Shown: positions 9,894-21,238, numbered from the stretch's first letter. The stretch is 64,000 nucleotides of DNA from WHSW01 sp963777775 (GCA_963777775.1 CAVZRL010000006.1:1-64000); one strand, 5' to 3'. Notes: a model not told the origin generated them from the sequence alone. Numbers and translations are program-made.

Positions 9894-10076
9894 TTGATGG
9901 CTCGCACCCGCCCAAACAACCACCCCGGCTGGAGCCGCCTCGGCGATCCGGGCCACGTGCTCGACGGGGGGTGGCTGCGCTCCCACCTCGCTCACCGCGA
10001 CCCGCTCTGGGACGACTGGCATTCCAACGCGCCAGTGATGGCACGGGCGGCGGTCGCGGTGTTGATTCCGCGCTAG
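9894..10076 (+). CDS. Unrecognised short ORF, possibly a gene remnant
   Basis: A 60-codon frame with a composition more protein-like than its surroundings, including DGGWLRSHLAHRDPLWDDWH and ending VMARAAVAVLIPR. No family is recognised. It follows the truncated regulator and its chimeric tail, and ends head-on against the minus-strand monooxygenase-like gene, sharing the CTAG at 10073-10076. It could be the tail of a gene whose front was lost with the regulator's end. Low confidence that it is expressed. Confidence 0.2.
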   Translation: MMARTRPNNHPGWSRLGDPGHVLDGGWLRSHLAHRDPLWDDWHSNAPVMARAAVAVLIPR

Positions 10077-10363
10077 GGCTTGATCACATCCCGCAGCTCA
10101 TAGATCGTCGTCGGCGGCGGCCCGGCCGCCATCGCCTCCTCGCCGACCACCGCGGCGACCGCGGGGCCGAGGCGCTCTTCGCGGAAGGTGTTGAACGCCT
10201 CCTCGGACTCCCAGACGTCGATCACGCGCATGCCGCCCTCCATTTCGCCGCCGGTGTGGATCAGCAGACCGGCGGGCGGGTCGCTGTGGGCGGCGAGCTT
10301 CTCGTTGACCGCGTCGTACTGCTCGGGCGTCGCGGGGACCTCCTGGATCACGACAACTGCCAT
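10073..10363 (-). CDS. Small protein of the dimeric alpha-beta barrel (ABM-like) type
   Basis: A 96-residue protein: MAVVVIQEVPATPEQYDAVN at the start, PAGLLIHTGGEMEGGMRVID in the middle and WESEEAFNTFREERLGPAV further on. This order (beta strand, helix with xxYDxVN, beta hairpin with G-x-R-V-IDVW-S-E-F) is that of antibiotic-biosynthesis-monooxygenase-like ferredoxin-fold dimers. The start ATG is fixed by GGAGG four bases upstream. It lies 23 bases after the DUF-like gene on the same strand, probably one operon. The family is broad (monooxygenases, heme degraders, isomerases), so no reaction is assigned. Confidence 0.65.
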   Translation of the reverse strand: MAVVVIQEVPATPEQYDAVNEKLAAHSDPPAGLLIHTGGEMEGGMRVIDVWESEEAFNTFREERLGPAVAAVVGEEAMAAGPPPTTIYELRDVIKP

Positions 10364-10386
10364 GGTGCCTCCTTCGGCTTGTCTGA

Positions 10387-10866
10387 CTACTCGGTCGCTG
10401 GCGCGGGCGGCTCGGTCCCGAGCGCCTCGGCGATTGCGGCGAGCGCCTCGCGCTCGGCGTCGGTGACCCGCTCGCCGCCGATTCCGAGTACGCCGCCGGA
10501 CTTGTCGGCCTCGGCGGCGGCTTCGGCGACCGCGAGGGTGAAGCGCTTGTAGGCGTCGACCTCCTCGGGGGTCGCCTTCTGCTCGAGCAGGGCGACGACG
10601 CCGCGGAGCTGGTCGAGGCCGGAGCTGCGGAGCTGCTCGGCGCTGGTGAAGCGTTCGCGCTCGATCTTCGGCACCGAGGCGGCGACCTCGCCGACCAGGT
10701 CGTTCGTCCCGTGCTCCTTCTTCGCCTCGGCAAAGGCCTTCGCCATCGAGACGGTCTCGCGGATCGTGCCGCCGCGCTGGGCGGTGGCGGTAATGAACCC
10801 GGCGAGCGCCGGGCCCTCGGTCACCTGCTGCCACTCCTCGGCGTTGAACTCGGCCTTGGTCGTCAT
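10387..10866 (-). CDS. Conserved hypothetical helical protein
   Basis: A 159-residue, soluble, helix-rich protein starting MTTKAEFNAEEWQQVTEGPA and containing GTIRETVSMAKAFAEAKKEH, RFTSAEQLRSSGLDQLRGVV and GGVLGIGGERVTDAEREALA. The GGVLGIGGxxVSxxE ending recalls TerB-like small helical proteins, but I cannot confirm the family. A GGAGG ribosome site precedes the ATG at 10866. It is followed by the ABM-like gene on the same strand, which suggests a shared function, unknown. Confidence 0.55.
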   Translation of the reverse strand: MTTKAEFNAEEWQQVTEGPALAGFITATAQRGGTIRETVSMAKAFAEAKKEHGTNDLVGEVAASVPKIERERFTSAEQLRSSGLDQLRGVVALLEQKATPEEVDAYKRFTLAVAEAAAEADKSGGVLGIGGERVTDAEREALAAIAEALGTEPPAPATE

Positions 10867-11001
10867 CTCGGTCCTCCTGCGTGGTCTCGGTCTCGTCGGG
10901 GTTGGTGGCGACAGCCTACGGACGCGGCGGCTTCGTCCTCTCTGTCGCCGCGCCTCGGTCAGCCGTCCAGTGCTGCCGGTCGGCCTCGTATCGTTCAGCC
11001 C

Positions 11002-11961
11002 ATGAGGGAGGGCGGAACCGCTGCTTCGCGCCCCGGCGGCAGCAATCGGGCGAACGCCCGGGTTGCGATCGGTGTGCTGCTCGGGGCGCTCGCGCTTGCG
11101 GCATGGAGCAGCGGCGCCGAGGGGCGGGCGGGGTTCGGCAGCGGCAACGTCCCGCCGCCGGACGGCGCGCGGATTGCCTGGGTGCGCGTGTATCAGGACG
11201 GGCAGTGGACGGCGCGCGGCGAGACGCCGGACTCGGTCGGTGCGGCGCTGGCGTCGATCAAGCCGACCTACGTCACGAGCCTGATCCGGCTCAGCCGCCG
11301 GCGAGCGGATCACGCGAAGGAGATCGCCGCCTGGAACACGATCCGCGCGGCGGTCGAGGCGGCCAGCCCGCAGGCGCAGTTCGCGATCGAGCTGAACGCA
11401 ATCGAGTTCCCCAACGTCGCCAAGCTCAACAACTACATGGCCAGGGTTCGGACGGCGTTCGACAACGAGGGCTGGATGTTCGACTTCTGGACCACGGCCG
11501 CGAAGCGCAAGGCCAAGGTGCCCAAGGCGGCGATCGCCAACGCGCACGCCAACAACGAGTGGATCGGCGGCAACGCGTTCGGGATCGCCCAGAACCCGCG
11601 GATCCCGGCCGGGACCGACTTCCTCGAGGTCCAGGACTCCGACTTCCGGATCAACCTGAACGCGGTCCGCGACCTCGCCCGGCGCCTGCCGGTCCACTTC
11701 CACCTCGGCAACAGCCCCGACTTCCCCAACAGCGACGGCTGCGTGTTCATCCGCGAGTACTCGACCGCGAAGCGCCGCGCCTACATCACCCGCCGCGCCA
11801 CCCAGCAGGCCCAATACAACTTCCGCCTCGGCTATCCCGTCTTCTTCCCCGAGTGCCTTCGCAACCGCAACACCAACCAGTCGCGCGTCTTCACCTACAA
11901 CGCTCCCAACGACGATCCGATGATGGACACGATCGGGACGCTGATGGACCAGTACGACTGA
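11002..11961 (+). CDS. Exported hypothetical protein
   Basis: A 319-residue protein with an N-terminal hydrophobic segment (VAIGVLLGALALAAW, residues about 21-35) that looks like a signal peptide. The mature part is hydrophilic and aromatic-rich: ARIAWVRVYQDGQWTARGET, SLIRLSRRRADHAKEIAAWN, AIELNAIEFPNVAKLNNYMA and GNAFGIAQNPRIPAGTDFLE. The pattern of short (beta/alpha)-like units, including AIELNAIEFPN and GWMFDFW, recalls a TIM-barrel glycosidase or deacetylase scaffold, but no catalytic signature can be named. The frame is intact and ends 18 bases before the convergent NHL-repeat gene. Confidence 0.6.
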   Translation: MREGGTAASRPGGSNRANARVAIGVLLGALALAAWSSGAEGRAGFGSGNVPPPDGARIAWVRVYQDGQWTARGETPDSVGAALASIKPTYVTSLIRLSRRRADHAKEIAAWNTIRAAVEAASPQAQFAIELNAIEFPNVAKLNNYMARVRTAFDNEGWMFDFWTTAAKRKAKVPKAAIANAHANNEWIGGNAFGIAQNPRIPAGTDFLEVQDSDFRINLNAVRDLARRLPVHFHLGNSPDFPNSDGCVFIREYSTAKRRAYITRRATQQAQYNFRLGYPVFFPECLRNRNTNQSRVFTYNAPNDDPMMDTIGTLMDQYD

Positions 11962-11979
11962 GCCGGCGCCGCCCGGGCC

Positions 11980-14246
11980 TCAGCGCAGCTTGATCTTCCG
12001 CTTCGCCCTGTCCTTGCCGGCCTCGTTGCGGGCCACGCCGCGGACTCTCGCCGTCGCCTCGCCGCTGCCCTCGAGCAGCTCCTTCGCGGCGCGCGCGCTC
12101 GCCTTGCTCAGCTTCAGCGTCACCTTGCCCGCTCCCCGGAGGCGAGTCGGAGCTTGCGCCGCTTGAGCTTGATCGGAGCCCGGCGCGGCTTCGCAGCCGA
12201 GCCGCCGCCCTCGGCGCGGATCGTGCCGGTGAACTTGAGCCTGCACGGGCCCTGCTTGCACTTGGCGACCACGCGCAGCCGCTCGACGTCCTGGCGGCGC
12301 TTGCCGGACAGCTTCAGCTTCGGCTCGCCGGCGAACTTCTGGATCCGGCTGTTGAGCAGTCGGCGACGTAGAGGTAGCCGTCCTCGTCGACCGCGACCGA
12401 GGTCGGGAAGCTGAACTCGCCGGGGCCGTCGCCGGACTCCCGTCGCCGCCGTTTGCGCCCCAGCGCTGGCGGAAGTCGCCGCTGCGGCTGAAGCGCTGAA
12501 CGCGATTGTTTGGCCACTCGACGACGAAGACGTTGCCGGCACGGTCGGCCGCGACGTCGAACGGGACGCCGAACTGGCCGTCGCCGGTGCCCTCCGCTCC
12601 CCAGGGGTGATCAGGTTGCCGTCCGGTCGAAGCTGCTGGATCCGGGCGTTCAACTGCTCGGCCGCGTAGACGTTGCCTTTCGCGTCGGTCGCGATCCCCT
12701 CCGCCGCTCGAATTGTCCCGGCGCCTCGCCGGCGCGCCCCAGGCGCTCTCGAAGATCCCGGTCGCGCCGAAGCTCTGGATCCGGCCGTTGCCTTGGTCGG
12801 CGACGTAGACAGTGCCGCCCGTGCCGATCGCGACGTCGGAGGGGATCCGAACTGGCCGTCGCCATCCCGGTCGTGCCCCAGGCGTCGAGCGCGACTGCCG
12901 TCGCGGTCGAGCGCTGGACCGATCGTTGACCCGTCGGCGACGTAGACGTTGCCGTCGGCGCTGACCGCGATACCCGTCGGCGCGTCGAACTCGCCGGGAT
13001 CGCTGCCGGTGGCGCCGAAGCTGCCGACGACGACCCCGCGCGCGGGATCGAAGATCTGCACCCGGTCGAGGCTGTCGTGCACGTAGAGCGCCGCCCGGGC
13101 CGACCGCGACCGAGTTCAGGGCCGACCAGCGTTCCGGCCGCGGGCGTGCCGAAGGATGCCTCAAAGGCGCCGTTGGCGCCGTCGAAGCTCTGCGCCCGGG
13201 TCAGGCTCCGGCTCGGTGACGAGCACGTGCCCGTCGTTCTCGGTCAGTCCGGTCGGGTGGTCGAACTCGCCCTCGCCGGTACCGGGGGAGCCGAACTCCG
13301 TCTGATAGGCGAGGCCCGCGCTCAACCTCTGCACCCGGTCGTTGCTCGAGTCGACGATGAACACCCGGCCGAGGGCGCCGTTCATATCGAGGCCGACGGG
13401 GAAGCTGAACTCGCGCGGCCCGGTGCCGAAGGCGCCCGCCTGACAGCCGGCGGCGCAGGTCTCGCCGGCCATCCCGCCGCCGGGAGTGACGTCGCCTCCG
13501 GCCATGAGCTCGAAGTCGCCGTCGGCGTCAAAGCGCGACACGCGTTGGTTGTCCCGCTCGGCGACGAACACGTCCACGGCCGTCGCCGCGATGCCCTCCG
13601 GGTCGTTGAGCTCACCCTCGGCGTCCCCGAAGACGCCCGCCTTGCAGCCTGCGACGCAGGTCTCGGGCCCGGTGCCGCCGCCGGGCTGGACGTCCTTTCC
13701 CCACATGAGCTCGAAGGTCCCGTTCGCGCTAAAGCGCTGGACCCGATCGGATCCGGTGACGTAGACGTCGCCGTTCAGCGGGTGGACCGCGATTCCCGAG
13801 ATCAGTCCGAATTGGCCCTCGGCCTCGCCGATGCTCCCGAACTGGCCCAGGTAGTTGCCGCTCGAGTCAAAGCGCTGGATCCTTGCCTGGAGCGGCGCCT
13901 CGTTGAAGTCGCTGACGTAGACCTCGCCGCTGACCTCGTTGATACCGATCGCGGTCGGGAACCCGAACTCTCCCGGCGCGGTCCCCAGCGAGCCCCATCT
14001 GAGCACCGGGTTGTAGGCGGCGTCGTACTTGGTCACGCTGTGCGCGACGCTGTCGACGACGTAGGTGTTGCCGGCGTTGTCGCGCTCGACATCGAACGGC
14101 CGGATCAGCTCGCCGAGCTTCGGCGCACCCCATTCGGACACGTACTCGAAGCCAGCCTGCGCGCGCGCGGCCGACACCAACGACAGCGCGATCGCGAGGC
14201 CGAACAATCCCGCGCCTCGGCCCAGAGGCCGCCCTCGAGCCTCCAT
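11980..14246 (-). CDS. Secreted NHL-repeat beta-propeller protein (frameshifted C-terminal half)
   Basis: An extracellular beta-propeller, about 755 residues after repair. A signal peptide (FGLAIALSLVSAARAQAGFE) precedes at least ten NHL-type blades with the periodic pattern NTYVVDSVAHSVTKYDAAYN, GEVYVSDFN...RIQRFDSSG, GDVYVTGSDRVQRFSANGTF, VDVFVAERDNQRVSRFDADG. Two blades carry Cys pairs (ETCVAGCKAG, ETCAAGCQAG), possibly disulfides. From 13160 down to about 12400 the blades continue in rotating frames (GGTVYVADQGNGRIQSFGAT, AGNVFVVEWPNNRVQRFSRS), so indels are frequent. The C-terminal domain (KLKLSGKRRQDVERLRVVAK, then KVTLKLSKASARAAKELLEG) is a beta-rich, Lys-rich module common at the ends of secreted Thermoleophilia proteins. 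The role is probably binding or adhesion on the cell surface. Confidence 0.75.
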
Positions 14247-14268
14247 CGGACCAGCGTACTCCCAATCG

Positions 14269-14766
14269 CTATGCGGTAGGCGCGAGCTCGAGCTGCTCGC
14301 CGTCGCGCGCTCGGCGCCGCTCGATCGCCTCGGCGTAGGCGCCGTGGAGGACGTTTCGCGGCGCCACCCCGGCGATCCCGTAGGCCTCGGCCATCGCGCG
14401 CGCCAGCGTCTGCTTGAAGACGCGGCCGTGCCAGGCGTGGGCGCCCGGCCGGCGGCCGACGTGCAGGTGGACGAGCTCGTGCAGCAGCGTCTCGAGCGCG
14501 TCGCCGGGGTGGATCCCGGGGTAGGCGGTGACCGAAAGCCGCCACTCGCCGGGGACGGCGAATCCGAGCCGGTTCGGCCGCCGGCCCGCGCGCCGGACCT
14601 TGAGCTCGGGCTCCGATCGCGCCAGCGGCCCGTCGGCGAACACCGCCAGCGCGCGCAGGCGCTGCATCTCGCGCCGCAGGTGGATCCCGGCGACGAGGTA
14701 GTAGGAGGGATGGCGGCGCGGCGCCGGCGGCCGGCGGGCGGAGGAGCGGCGGCGCCCTGATCGCAT
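14269..14766 (-). CDS. SprT/Wss1-like zinc metalloprotease domain protein
   Basis: A 165-residue protein with the zinc motif LLHELVHLHVGRRPGAHAWH (HExxH, then a third His 10 residues later) followed by HGRVFKQTLARAMAEAYGI. This matches the SprT-like fold: HExxH, a short linker, and a downstream H-G-x-x-F/W-K. The N-terminus is Arg-rich (RRRSSARRP), and an RRAGRRPNRLGFAVPGEWRL strand region precedes the active site. The family includes proteases that act on DNA-protein crosslinks, and simple housekeeping peptidases. It sits between the NHL gene and the divergent pepF. The frame is intact. Confidence 0.7.
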   Translation of the reverse strand: MRSGRRRSSARRPPAPRRHPSYYLVAGIHLRREMQRLRALAVFADGPLARSEPELKVRRAGRRPNRLGFAVPGEWRLSVTAYPGIHPGDALETLLHELVHLHVGRRPGAHAWHGRVFKQTLARAMAEAYGIAGVAPRNVLHGAYAEAIERRRARDGEQLELAPTA

Positions 14767-14830
14767 CCGGGCACGCTAGCCAGCGCCCCGGCGGCTTGGC
14801 GAGAGCTTCGCCCGGCTAGCCTCCGTGAGC

Positions 14831-16668
14831 ATGAGCACCACCGAAGCCCGGCCCGCCGACCAGGAGCTTGCCGACGCCCGCTGGGACCTCGATCCGCTGG
14901 TCGAGGGCGGCGGCTCCGAGCGAGCGCTCGAACTGCTCGACGAGGCCCAGGCCCGCGCCGACGCCTTCGCCGAGGCCCATCGCGGCAGGGTCGGCGAGTT
15001 CGACGCCGCGGCGGTCGCCGCGGCGATGACCGAGGCCGAGGAGATCGCCGACCGCGCAGGCCGAGCCGGCACCTACGCCTCGCTCGCCTTCAGCGTCGAT
15101 ACCCAGTCGCCCGAGGTCGGCGCGCTGATGCAGCGCGTCCGCGAGCGCTCGGCGGCGATCGAGACCACGCTGCTGTTCTTCGAGCTCGAGTGGAACCAGC
15201 TCTCAGACGAGCGCGCCGAGGAGCTGCTCGACGCCGGCGACCTCGATCGCTGGCGCCACTACCTGACCACTCTGCGGCGCTACCGCCCGCACCAGCTCTC
15301 CGAGCCCGAGGAGCGGGTCCTGACCGAGACCGCGGTCACCGGGCGCTCCGCGTTCGGGCGCCTGTTCGCCGAGCAGACCTCGGCGATCACGGTCGAGCTG
15401 CCCGACGCCGAGCAGCCGCTGCAGCTGATGGAGGCGCTGAGCATCCTCCAGGGCCCCGATCGCGAGGCCCGGCGCGCGGCCGCCGAGGGCGTCACGAAAG
15501 CGCTCGAGCCCGGTCTGCGCACCCGCGCCTTCATCCTCAACACGCTGCTCGCCGACAAGGCGACCAAGGACCGGCTGCGCTCCTACGAGCACTGGCTCGC
15601 CTCGCGCAACCTCGCCAACGAGGCCTCCGACGAGTCGGTCGCAGCACTGATCGAGGCGGTCGTCGGGCGCTATGACCTCGCCCGGCGCTGGTATCGGCTC
15701 AAGGCCCGGCTGCTGGGGATCGAGCGGCTCGCCCACTACGACCGCATGGCGCCGCTCGCCGAGGCCGAGCAGCGGGTCCCCTATGCCGAGGCGCGCGAGC
15801 TGGTGCTCGAGTGCTATCGCGGCTTCTCGGGCGAGCTCGGCGAGACCGCTGCGGAGCTTCTTTCGCGGCGACTACATCGACGCCCCGCCGGCGCCGGGCA
15901 AGCGCGGCGGCGCCTTCTGCTCCTACGCGGTCCCCTCGGCGCACCCCTACGTGCTGCTCAACTACACCGCCCGGCCCGGCGACGTGCTGACGATGGCGCA
16001 CGAGCTCGGCCACGGCGTCCACGCCGCGCTCGCGCGGCCGAAGGGGATCTTCGAGTTCGCGACCCCGCTCACGGTCGCCGAGACCGCCTCGATATTCGGC
16101 GAGTCGATCGTGCTCGGGGCGATGCTCGAGCGCGCGCCCGACGCCGCCGCCCGGCTCTCACTGCTCGCCGACTCGCTCGACGGCGCGGTCGCCGCGGTCT
16201 TTCGCCAGGTGGCGATGAACCGGTTCGAGGACCGCGTCCACGGCGAGCGCCGCGAGTCCGGTGAGCTCTCGGTCGACTCGCTTCGCGAAGGCCTGGCTCG
16301 AGACCCAGGCCGACCTGCTCGGCGACTCGGTCGAGCTCAGCGCCGATTACGGCTCGTGGTGGTCGTACGTGCCGCACTTCATCGACACGCCCGGCTACGT
16401 CTACGCCTACGCCTACGGGCACCTGCTCGCGCTCTCGGTCTACCGCCGCTATCAGGAACAGGGCGAGGGCTTCGTCGCCTCCTACCTCGAGCTGCTGCGG
16501 GCCGGCGGCTCGCGCTCGCCCGAGGACCTCGGCGCGATCGTCGGCGTCGACCTCACCGACCCCGGGTTCTGGAGCTCGGGACTCGAGCTGATCGAGCGCC
16601 GGCTCGATGAGGCCGAGCGCACCGCGGCGGCGATCACCCCGCCGTCTGCGGCAAGGTCGGCGAACTAG
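14831..16668 (+). CDS. pepF: Oligoendopeptidase F-type M3 metallopeptidase (two frameshifts)
   Basis: Cytoplasmic zinc peptidase of family M3 that cleaves oligopeptides of about 7-17 residues. The N-terminal helical part is intact from MSTTEARPADQELADARWDL to GFSGELGETAAEL. The frame then shifts at about 15855 to FFRGDYIDAPPAPGKRGGAF, followed by the active site DVLTMAHELGHGVHAALARP (HExGH). The third ligand region is ATPLTVAETASIFGE. A second shift near 16280 leads to the C-terminal part: TQADLLGDSVELSADYGSWW, then TPGYVYAYAYGHLLALSVYR. Repaired length about 610 residues, typical. ATG 14831 is preferred over the GTG six bases upstream. Confidence 0.85.
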
Positions 16669-17001
16669 GTCCCGTCCAGTCTTCCCCGGGACCGAACGGG
16701 ACTCAGCTCGCTTGAGATCGCGCCGCCGTTCGAGCACCGTCTGCGCCGAGCGCAGGTCGAACTCGACGATCAAGCGCACGCTGAGCAGGTCATCGCGCGA
16801 GAACAGGCTGCGGATTTCGCTGAACAGATAGGGCGCCGGGTTGGCGACGTGGTCGGGATCTGTCTTGAGCCGCTCCATCGCCCGCTCGCAGGCGATCAGC
16901 AGCCGCTGGCGCTGGTTGGTCAGCCCTCCCTGGCGCGGGTCGTGGTGAAGCATCGGTCCGAGCCGCCGGTAGAGCAGGCGGCTGAGGTGGTGGGTGTGCA
17001 T
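16665..17001 (-). CDS. Small hypothetical protein, 3' end uncertain
   Basis: The first about 100 residues look like a real basic, His-rich protein: MHTHHLSRLLYRRLGPMLHH, then GLTNQRQRLLIACERAMERL and PYLFSEIRSLFSRDDLLSVR. They then run without a stop into the antisense of pepF, which is implausible. A one-base shift gives a stop at 16665-16667 or at about 16702, so the gene probably ends close to the convergent pepF stop. No family recognised. The sequence ERAMERLKTDPDHVANPAPY suggests a cytosolic helical protein. Confidence 0.45.
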
Positions 17002-17095
17002 CCGGGTCGGCCCCCTTTCGGCCGTCCATGGGTTTCGATGCCCCTACCCCGATCCCTGCGAAGGAAACCTCACCTCAGCGCCTGCGCGGGCTCGA

Positions 17096-18925
<1,830 letters not shown>

Positions 18926-18964
18926 GGCGGTTGGTCGGCGGCCGGGGGGCGTAAGGTCAGGCCG

Positions 18965-19306
18965 ATGCCCGGCGCCCGCCCGTCGTTGATCGAGTTCCCC
19001 GCCGACGACCCCGAACGCGCGCGGCGATTCTGGGGCGGGCTGCTCGGCGTGGAGCTGGAGCCGCGCGCCGGCGAGGAGGGACAAGGTTGGCAGACGCGCT
19101 CGCAGACCTCCCCCGCGGTCGGCGTCCACGAGCGCGGGCGGGGGCCCGGCGACTCGTTCTCGCTGCCCTACTTCGAGGTCGCCGAGATCGCCTCGGCGCT
19201 CGAGCGGGTCGAGGCGCTCGGCGGCAGCATCGTTCACCCCGGCGAGCGCTGGGCGATCTGTCGGGACTCCGAGGGCAGCCCGTTCGCGCTCGCGCTCAGC
19301 GCCTAG
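18965..19306 (+). CDS. VOC-family (glyoxalase/bleomycin-resistance fold) protein
   Basis: A 113-residue single VOC module: SLIEFPADDPERARRFWGGL, then LLGVELEPRAGEEG, SFSLPYFEVAEIASALERVE, GGSIVHPGERWAICRDSEGS and PFALALSA. The order of strand, DPERARRFW helix, FEV-EI strand-helix and final GE-W--C-D-EG-PFAL strand is typical of this fold. Such proteins bind a metal or small molecule and act as isomerases, dioxygenases or drug-binding proteins. No substrate can be named. Start ATG 18965; the gene is divergent from typA. Confidence 0.75.
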   Translation: MPGARPSLIEFPADDPERARRFWGGLLGVELEPRAGEEGQGWQTRSQTSPAVGVHERGRGPGDSFSLPYFEVAEIASALERVEALGGSIVHPGERWAICRDSEGSPFALALSA

Positions 19307-19327
19307 CGCGGATGCCCGGTGCCGCGC

Positions 19328-19705
19328 CTAGCGCGGATGGTGGATCGGCTCGAGGACGTAGGTGTCGCTGGCGACGTCGGTCTTCTGGTTGCGCTTCGGG
19401 ATGAAGGCGCGCACACGCCGGCGGGTGATCCGCCTGACCGCCGCGCTGGCCTCGTTCTTGTAGCGGGTCGAATCGGGCGAGCGAACCACGCCCGGCTCGG
19501 CGTCGTCCGCGTGGGTCCCGTTGCCGATCGTGCTGACGGCGTCCTGCATCACGAACCTAACCGTGTCGGTCGAGAGCTCGAGGCTGACGGCGCTCGGACG
19601 CGCGCCGGTGTGCTGCTCCCAGATCGAGCTCAGCGATCTGGTCAGCTGCTCCGAGACCTCCGAGCCTGCCTGGGTTTGAGTCGCACCGCCGTCCGGGTCG
19701 CTCAT
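19328..19705 (-). CDS. DUF2294 / MpsC-like protein
   Basis: A 125-residue protein: GSEVSEQLTRSLSSIWEQHT, GARPSAVSLELSTDTVRFVM, TRYKNEASAAVRRITRRRVR, AFIPKRNQKTDVASDTYVLE. The layout (helix with xxIxxxxxxxxGRGP, then strand with D-VxxVMxD, later xxFxxxI-xxTxRxVxxFxxDxxxxxDxxxxVFVLEP) is that of DUF2294, named MpsC for a cation-translocating membrane-potential system in Staphylococcus. A GGGG ribosome site precedes the ATG. No MpsA/B partner is adjacent, so the physiological role here is open. Confidence 0.65.
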   Translation of the reverse strand: MSDPDGGATQTQAGSEVSEQLTRSLSSIWEQHTGARPSAVSLELSTDTVRFVMQDAVSTIGNGTHADDAEPGVVRSPDSTRYKNEASAAVRRITRRRVRAFIPKRNQKTDVASDTYVLEPIHHPR

Positions 19706-19875
19706 CGCAACCCCTTTCCCTCTCCTCGCTTCAAACCGGGTTCTGAGGAGGGCGGAGGAGGAGGGTAAGGCCCAACCGGCGGTAGACCGAGTCTAGACGG
19801 TCGATTCCAGAATCACGCCGCGCGGCCGATTCCGCCCACGAATTCAGTTCGTCCCTGCATCCGAGGGGCCACCTG

Positions 19876-19991
19876 CTACCGTCATCGGCGTCGGGTGTCA
19901 CTGTGGCGCCCGAGGAGTTCCGTTTCTTCCGTGCACTCGTGAGTGCGTCCGGGTCACAGGATTCCCACCACTCACAAGGAGTTGCACCACA
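19876..19991 (+). promoter_or_regulatory. Promoter and leader of the RNA helicase gene, with a conserved 20-nt element
   Basis: The leader holds three blocks also found, in the same order, upstream of the zinc-ribbon gene at 23463. Block 1 is a TACC(G/C)T and TCGGGT pair (19877-19896), probably promoter -10 and start region. Block 2 is TGGCGCCCGAGGAGTTCCGT at 19904-19923, identical at all 20 positions in both leaders. Block 3 is ACAAGGAGT at 19974-19982, the ribosome site. Block 2 ends 68 bases before the ATG here and 91 in the other leader. A short ORF (GTG 19895, peptide SLWRPRSSVSSVHS) reads through block 2. Confidence 0.6.
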
Positions 19992-21212
19992 ATGTCTTTC
20001 GCCGATCTCGGCGTATCGCGCCCTGTTGCGGGCGCCCTATCAAAGCGCGGGATAACCGCGCCGTTCGCGGTCCAGAAGCTCGTCATCGAGGACGTCCTCG
20101 ACGGCCGCGACGTGCTCGTCCAGTCGCCGACCGGGTCGGGCAAGACGCTCGCCTTCGGCGTCCCGATCGTCGACCTGATCGAGGCAGACGACCGCCGTCC
20201 GGCGGCGCTGATCCTCGCTCCGACCCGCGAGCTCGCGCTGCAGATCGTCGACGAGCTGCACGACATCGCCACTGCGCGGGCGCTGCGGGTCGCCCCGGTC
20301 TACGGCGGCGCCGGACTCGAGAAGCAGGCCAAGCGCGCCGCTCGTGCTCACATCATCGTCGCCACCCCCGGGCGCCTGGAGGACTTGCTCCAGCGCCGTT
20401 CCTTCACCCTCGACCACGTCCGGGTGCTGGTCATCGACGAGGCCGACCGGATGCTCGACATGGGCTTCAAGCCCGCCGTCGACCGGATCGTCGCCAAGAC
20501 CCCGCGCGACCGCCAGACGCTGTTCTTCTCGGCGACGCTCGAGGCCGCGGCCGGCAAGGTCGCCCGCGCCTACACCCATGAGCCCCGGCGTCACGTCCAC
20601 GAGCCGGTGCGCGAGGAGCGCAGCGAGGTCTCGCACCGCTTCATCCATCTCGAGCACACCGACAAGGTCGGCGCGCTGGTCGACGAGCTCCGCCACACCG
20701 AGCGCGGCCGCACGCTCGTCTTCGTGCGCACCAAGCGCGGCGCCGACCGGCTCGTCAAGCGCCTCGGCCAACACAAGGTGCGGGCGGTGGCGATGCACGG
20801 CAACAAGTCGCAGAACCAGCGCCAGCGCGCGCTCGCCAGCTTCGCATCCGGCAAGATCGACACCCTGGTCGCCACAGACGTTGCCGCTCGCGGCATCGAC
20901 GTCGAGGAGATCACGCACGTGATCAACTTCGACGCCCCCGGCGATCGCGACGCCTATGTGCACCGCGTCGGCCGTACGGCCCGCGCGGGTCGCGATGGCG
21001 CCGGGATCAGCTTCGTGCTTCCAGATCAAGACGCCGAGATGCGCAGGATCGCGTCGAGCCTCGGGCTCGCCTCCGAGTTCGACCACGAGCGCCCCGCGCA
21101 CGTCGGACGCCCGCCCGCCGGCTCGGAGCGGCGCAACGGCACCCGGTCCCAGAACGGCGACGGTCGCCGCCCGCGCAACGGCAGCCGCCGGCGTTCGCGC
21201 CGCCACCGCTGA
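19992..21212 (+). CDS. DEAD-box ATP-dependent RNA helicase
   Basis: Unwinds RNA secondary structure; such enzymes act in ribosome assembly, mRNA decay and cold adaptation. Q-motif region MSFADLGVSRPVAGALSKRG with the upstream Phe. Motif I is SPTGSGKT (residues 45-52), Ia APTRELALQI, Ib TPGRL, II DEAD in VLVIDEADRMLDMGF, III SAT, V TDVAARGIDVEEI and VI HRVGRTARAGRDG. The C-terminal tail after about residue 350 is short, basic and low-complexity (RRNGTRSQNGDGRRPRNGSR), a typical RNA-binding tail. 406 residues, frame intact. It carries the conserved leader described above, which suggests shared control with the 23463 gene. Confidence 0.92.
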   Translation: MSFADLGVSRPVAGALSKRGITAPFAVQKLVIEDVLDGRDVLVQSPTGSGKTLAFGVPIVDLIEADDRRPAALILAPTRELALQIVDELHDIATARALRVAPVYGGAGLEKQAKRAARAHIIVATPGRLEDLLQRRSFTLDHVRVLVIDEADRMLDMGFKPAVDRIVAKTPRDRQTLFFSATLEAAAGKVARAYTHEPRRHVHEPVREERSEVSHRFIHLEHTDKVGALVDELRHTERGRTLVFVRTKRGADRLVKRLGQHKVRAVAMHGNKSQNQRQRALASFASGKIDTLVATDVAARGIDVEEITHVINFDAPGDRDAYVHRVGRTARAGRDGAGISFVLPDQDAEMRRIASSLGLASEFDHERPAHVGRPPAGSERRNGTRSQNGDGRRPRNGSRRRSRRHR

Positions 21213-21238
21213 TCGCGCGAGCAGCTACGGCGGCGTGG

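Noticed and set aside
10711..11001. N-terminal extension of the 11002 exported protein
   Set aside because: The extension overlaps the divergent gene's start and ribosome site and would bury the signal peptide inside the protein.
13077..14279. 400-codon plus-strand frame opposite the NHL-repeat gene
   Set aside because: Repeats in it are the complement of the propeller blades; no signal or motif of its own.
19895..19939. Short leader peptide (SLWRPRSSVSSVHS) considered as an attenuator peptide
   Set aside because: The 20-mer is identical at all codon positions in the two leaders, so there is no sign of protein-level selection; and the frame has no ribosome site at a usable distance. Kept only as an alternative.
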